Positions 29,339-30,529 of a DNA stretch of 30,529 bases are shown here, in pieces. A program made the translations under genes and the position numbers. The stretch comes from CAIVAT01 sp964455285. GTDB taxonomy: Bacteria > Bacteroidota > Bacteroidia > Bacteroidales > FEN-979. A model generated the notes under the pieces. That model was given only the letters and a program-made list of their open reading frames with translations. It was not told the origin of the DNA and made no database searches. Where the stretch lies: positions 1 through 30,529 of the forward strand of contig CAYVVG010000049.1 of the NCBI GenBank assembly GCA_964455285.1, written 5' to 3'. Positions within the stretch are counted from its first letter, which is position 1. Each line of letters opens with the position of its first letter.

Positions 29339-30529
29339 ATAGGAATAATCCCTGAAATCCTTCTTCTTGTTCAGCTTCAGGTCTTGGAGGATAGAGGCTT
29401 TGGCGTTGATCGTGAAGGTCCAGCTTTGCTGCCCCCCCTTGGGGATCCAGGAAAAACTCATCTGCCAGCAATGCAGGTCGCGGTACACCTGGACCGATGT
29501 GTAGGAAAGCTGGTTGGATACAAAGTCCCAGCCCGAAGTCAGCGACACCTTCCACTTCGGGGTGATGTTCACCTGTCCGTTGAAGTTGAATGTCTGCGTG
29601 ATCTGTTCGACCCGCTTTCTCTTTGCGCTGTTGAATGGCTTCCCGTAGTGGAAGTTATAGTTCAGGGTGAAGCTCCACGGGATGTCGAAGTCGACGTATT
29701 CGTCGTAATGTTCCAGCAGATCGGCCTTTTCCTGGGGCGTTCCTTTGTTGGGTTGTTTCTTTCCCTTGAGTTTGTCTGACGAGAGGGAATACGACAGCCC
29801 GGCATCCCAGGTGGTGTTGTCGAGGCGGAAGAGTTTCCGGTGGGCTTCCCATTCGGTGGTGTTGGTCAGCCTCCCTTTCGCGTCGCGGTGGTACAGGTTC
29901 AGCGAACTGCTGTACTGGATCGTCAGTCCGCGGATGATCGAACTTCTTCCCGAGATGGTGATGGGCGACCAGTTGATCGAGTCTTTGGCGAGGTCGTACG
30001 AACAGCGGATGCTCAGGTCGTCGATGAGGGCGAGCTTGCGAAGCCCCGTGGTGGTGTCTTTCCGGTTCCGGACCTTGATCTCGAGGTTGTTGCTGATGCC
30101 GAACGATACCGTGCCCGATTTGGCCGAAGGGGGAGAGCCATACAACGAACCTTCAAAGATCGAATATGGAGTTGATGCCTCGTTGGTGTCGTTGTCGATC
30201 CGGCGGTAATACCCCCAATTGGGAGCGCCCCAGTCGGGGGTGAAATAGAACGACACCGAAGGGGTGACCATATGCCGGATCGCCCGCAGGATGCCGCCTT
30301 TGAACTGGTACATGCCGTATAGCCTGGTGTTCAGCGAAGAGGACATGCTGAAATCGAACGAGTTGGCAAACCCATAAACCGTGCGTCGTTTATACCCCGG
30401 CAGCAGGGTGTCGGCGCCTTCATACAGGGTGTCGGCCTGCAGGTATTTGCGCACCGTATTGAGGTACATCCGGTCGGTAAGGTTGATGGAGTTCGACCAG
30501 TTGAAGAATTTCAGGATGCGGAAGGTGCC
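29336..30529 (-). CDS. lptD: LPS-assembly protein LptD-like, C-terminal part (runs off the right edge)
   Basis: The frame is open from position 30529 to the TAG at 29336, so 397 C-terminal residues are seen. They consist of amphipathic beta strands with periplasmic turns and long loops: TVYGFANSFDFSMSSSLNTR, MVTPSVSFYFTPDWGAPNWG, ITISGRSSIIRGLTIQYSSS, VDFDIPWSFTLNYNFHYG, WQMSFSWIPKGGQQSWTFTI. The end, LQDLKLNKKKDFRDYSY, fits the Bacteroidota LptD-like family. LptD with LptE inserts LPS in the outer leaflet; this form is longer than the proteobacterial one. Its start, signal peptide and LptA-like domain are outside the window. Confidence 0.82.
   Translation of the reverse strand, partial: GTFRILKFFNWSNSINLTDRMYLNTVRKYLQADTLYEGADTLLPGYKRRTVYGFANSFDFSMSSSLNTRLYGMYQFKGGILRAIRHMVTPSVSFYFTPDWGAPNWGYYRRIDNDTNEASTPYSIFEGSLYGSPPSAKSGTVSFGISNNLEIKVRNRKDTTTGLRKLALIDDLSIRCSYDLAKDSINWSPITISGRSSIIRGLTIQYSSSLNLYHRDAKGRLTNTTEWEAHRKLFRLDNTTWDAGLSYSLSSDKLKGKKQPNKGTPQEKADLLEHYDEYVDFDIPWSFTLNYNFHYGKPFNSAKRKRVEQITQTFNFNGQVNITPKWKVSLTSGWDFVSNQLSYTSVQVYRDLHCWQMSFSWIPKGGQQSWTFTINAKASILQDLKLNKKKDFRDYSY

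Overview
The window is a 30.5 kb piece of a Bacteroidota chromosome (probably class Bacteroidia), GC-rich for that phylum. Three things point there: TonB-dependent receptors with N-terminal carboxypeptidase-regulatory domains, many lipoproteins, and repeated matches to the phylum promoter (-33 TTTG or TTG, -7 TAnnTTTG). A run of exactly 100 N at 16513-16612 shows a scaffolded draft assembly. I see no rRNA, tRNA, insertion sequence, prophage or CRISPR.

Layout. 1-1530 (-) is the 5' part of an Oar-like TonB-dependent receptor with its own promoter and a palindromic operator candidate. 1769-9829 (-) is a tight five-gene operon: cydA, cydB, a heme/zinc-type TonB receptor, an OprC/NosA-type copper receptor and an MbnP-like lipoprotein. 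9985-14746 holds birA, an outer-membrane barrel gene (-), a 40-residue lipoprotein gene (-) with its own promoter and terminator, ung, a di-heme MauG/MbnH-type peroxidase and ispE. 14747-15282 carries no intact gene, only a palindromic repeat and a decayed gene end. 15283-17957 (-) is tgt and lptG separated by a 33-bp repeat array containing the assembly gap. 18083-21892 (+) is a family-2 glycosyltransferase, an ECF sigma factor and urocanate hydratase. 21901-23608 (-) is an acidic YD-like repeat protein and a lipoprotein. 23861-25975 (+) is an S9A prolyl oligopeptidase; 25982-27304 (-) a DUF389 membrane protein; 27487-28708 (+) a second ECF sigma factor overlapping an anti-sigma-like membrane protein; 28804-30529 (-) ridA and the C-terminal part of an LptD-like protein.

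How the genes work together. The strongest functional story is metal handling and respiration. A cytochrome bd oxidase, which needs heme but no copper, heads an operon that also encodes two outer-membrane receptors. One has the CxxxM/HxM copper ligands of OprC with nearly the same spacing; the other has the FRAP...His...NPAL signature of heme/zinc receptors. The last gene is an MbnP-like copper lipoprotein. A possible partner enzyme for MbnP, a MauG/MbnH-type di-heme protein, is encoded 10 kb away. LptG and LptD are both lipopolysaccharide-export components.

The intergenic DNA is unusual. At five gene ends the stop codon lies in, or directly abuts, a 7- or 8-bp tandem array whose units each carry a stop codon. 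One such repeat, in inverted orientation, encodes the lipoprotein signal peptide of the di-heme peroxidase. Several -7 boxes lie only a few bases before start codons, which suggests very short or absent leaders and moves the predicted starts of tgt and the glycosyltransferase.
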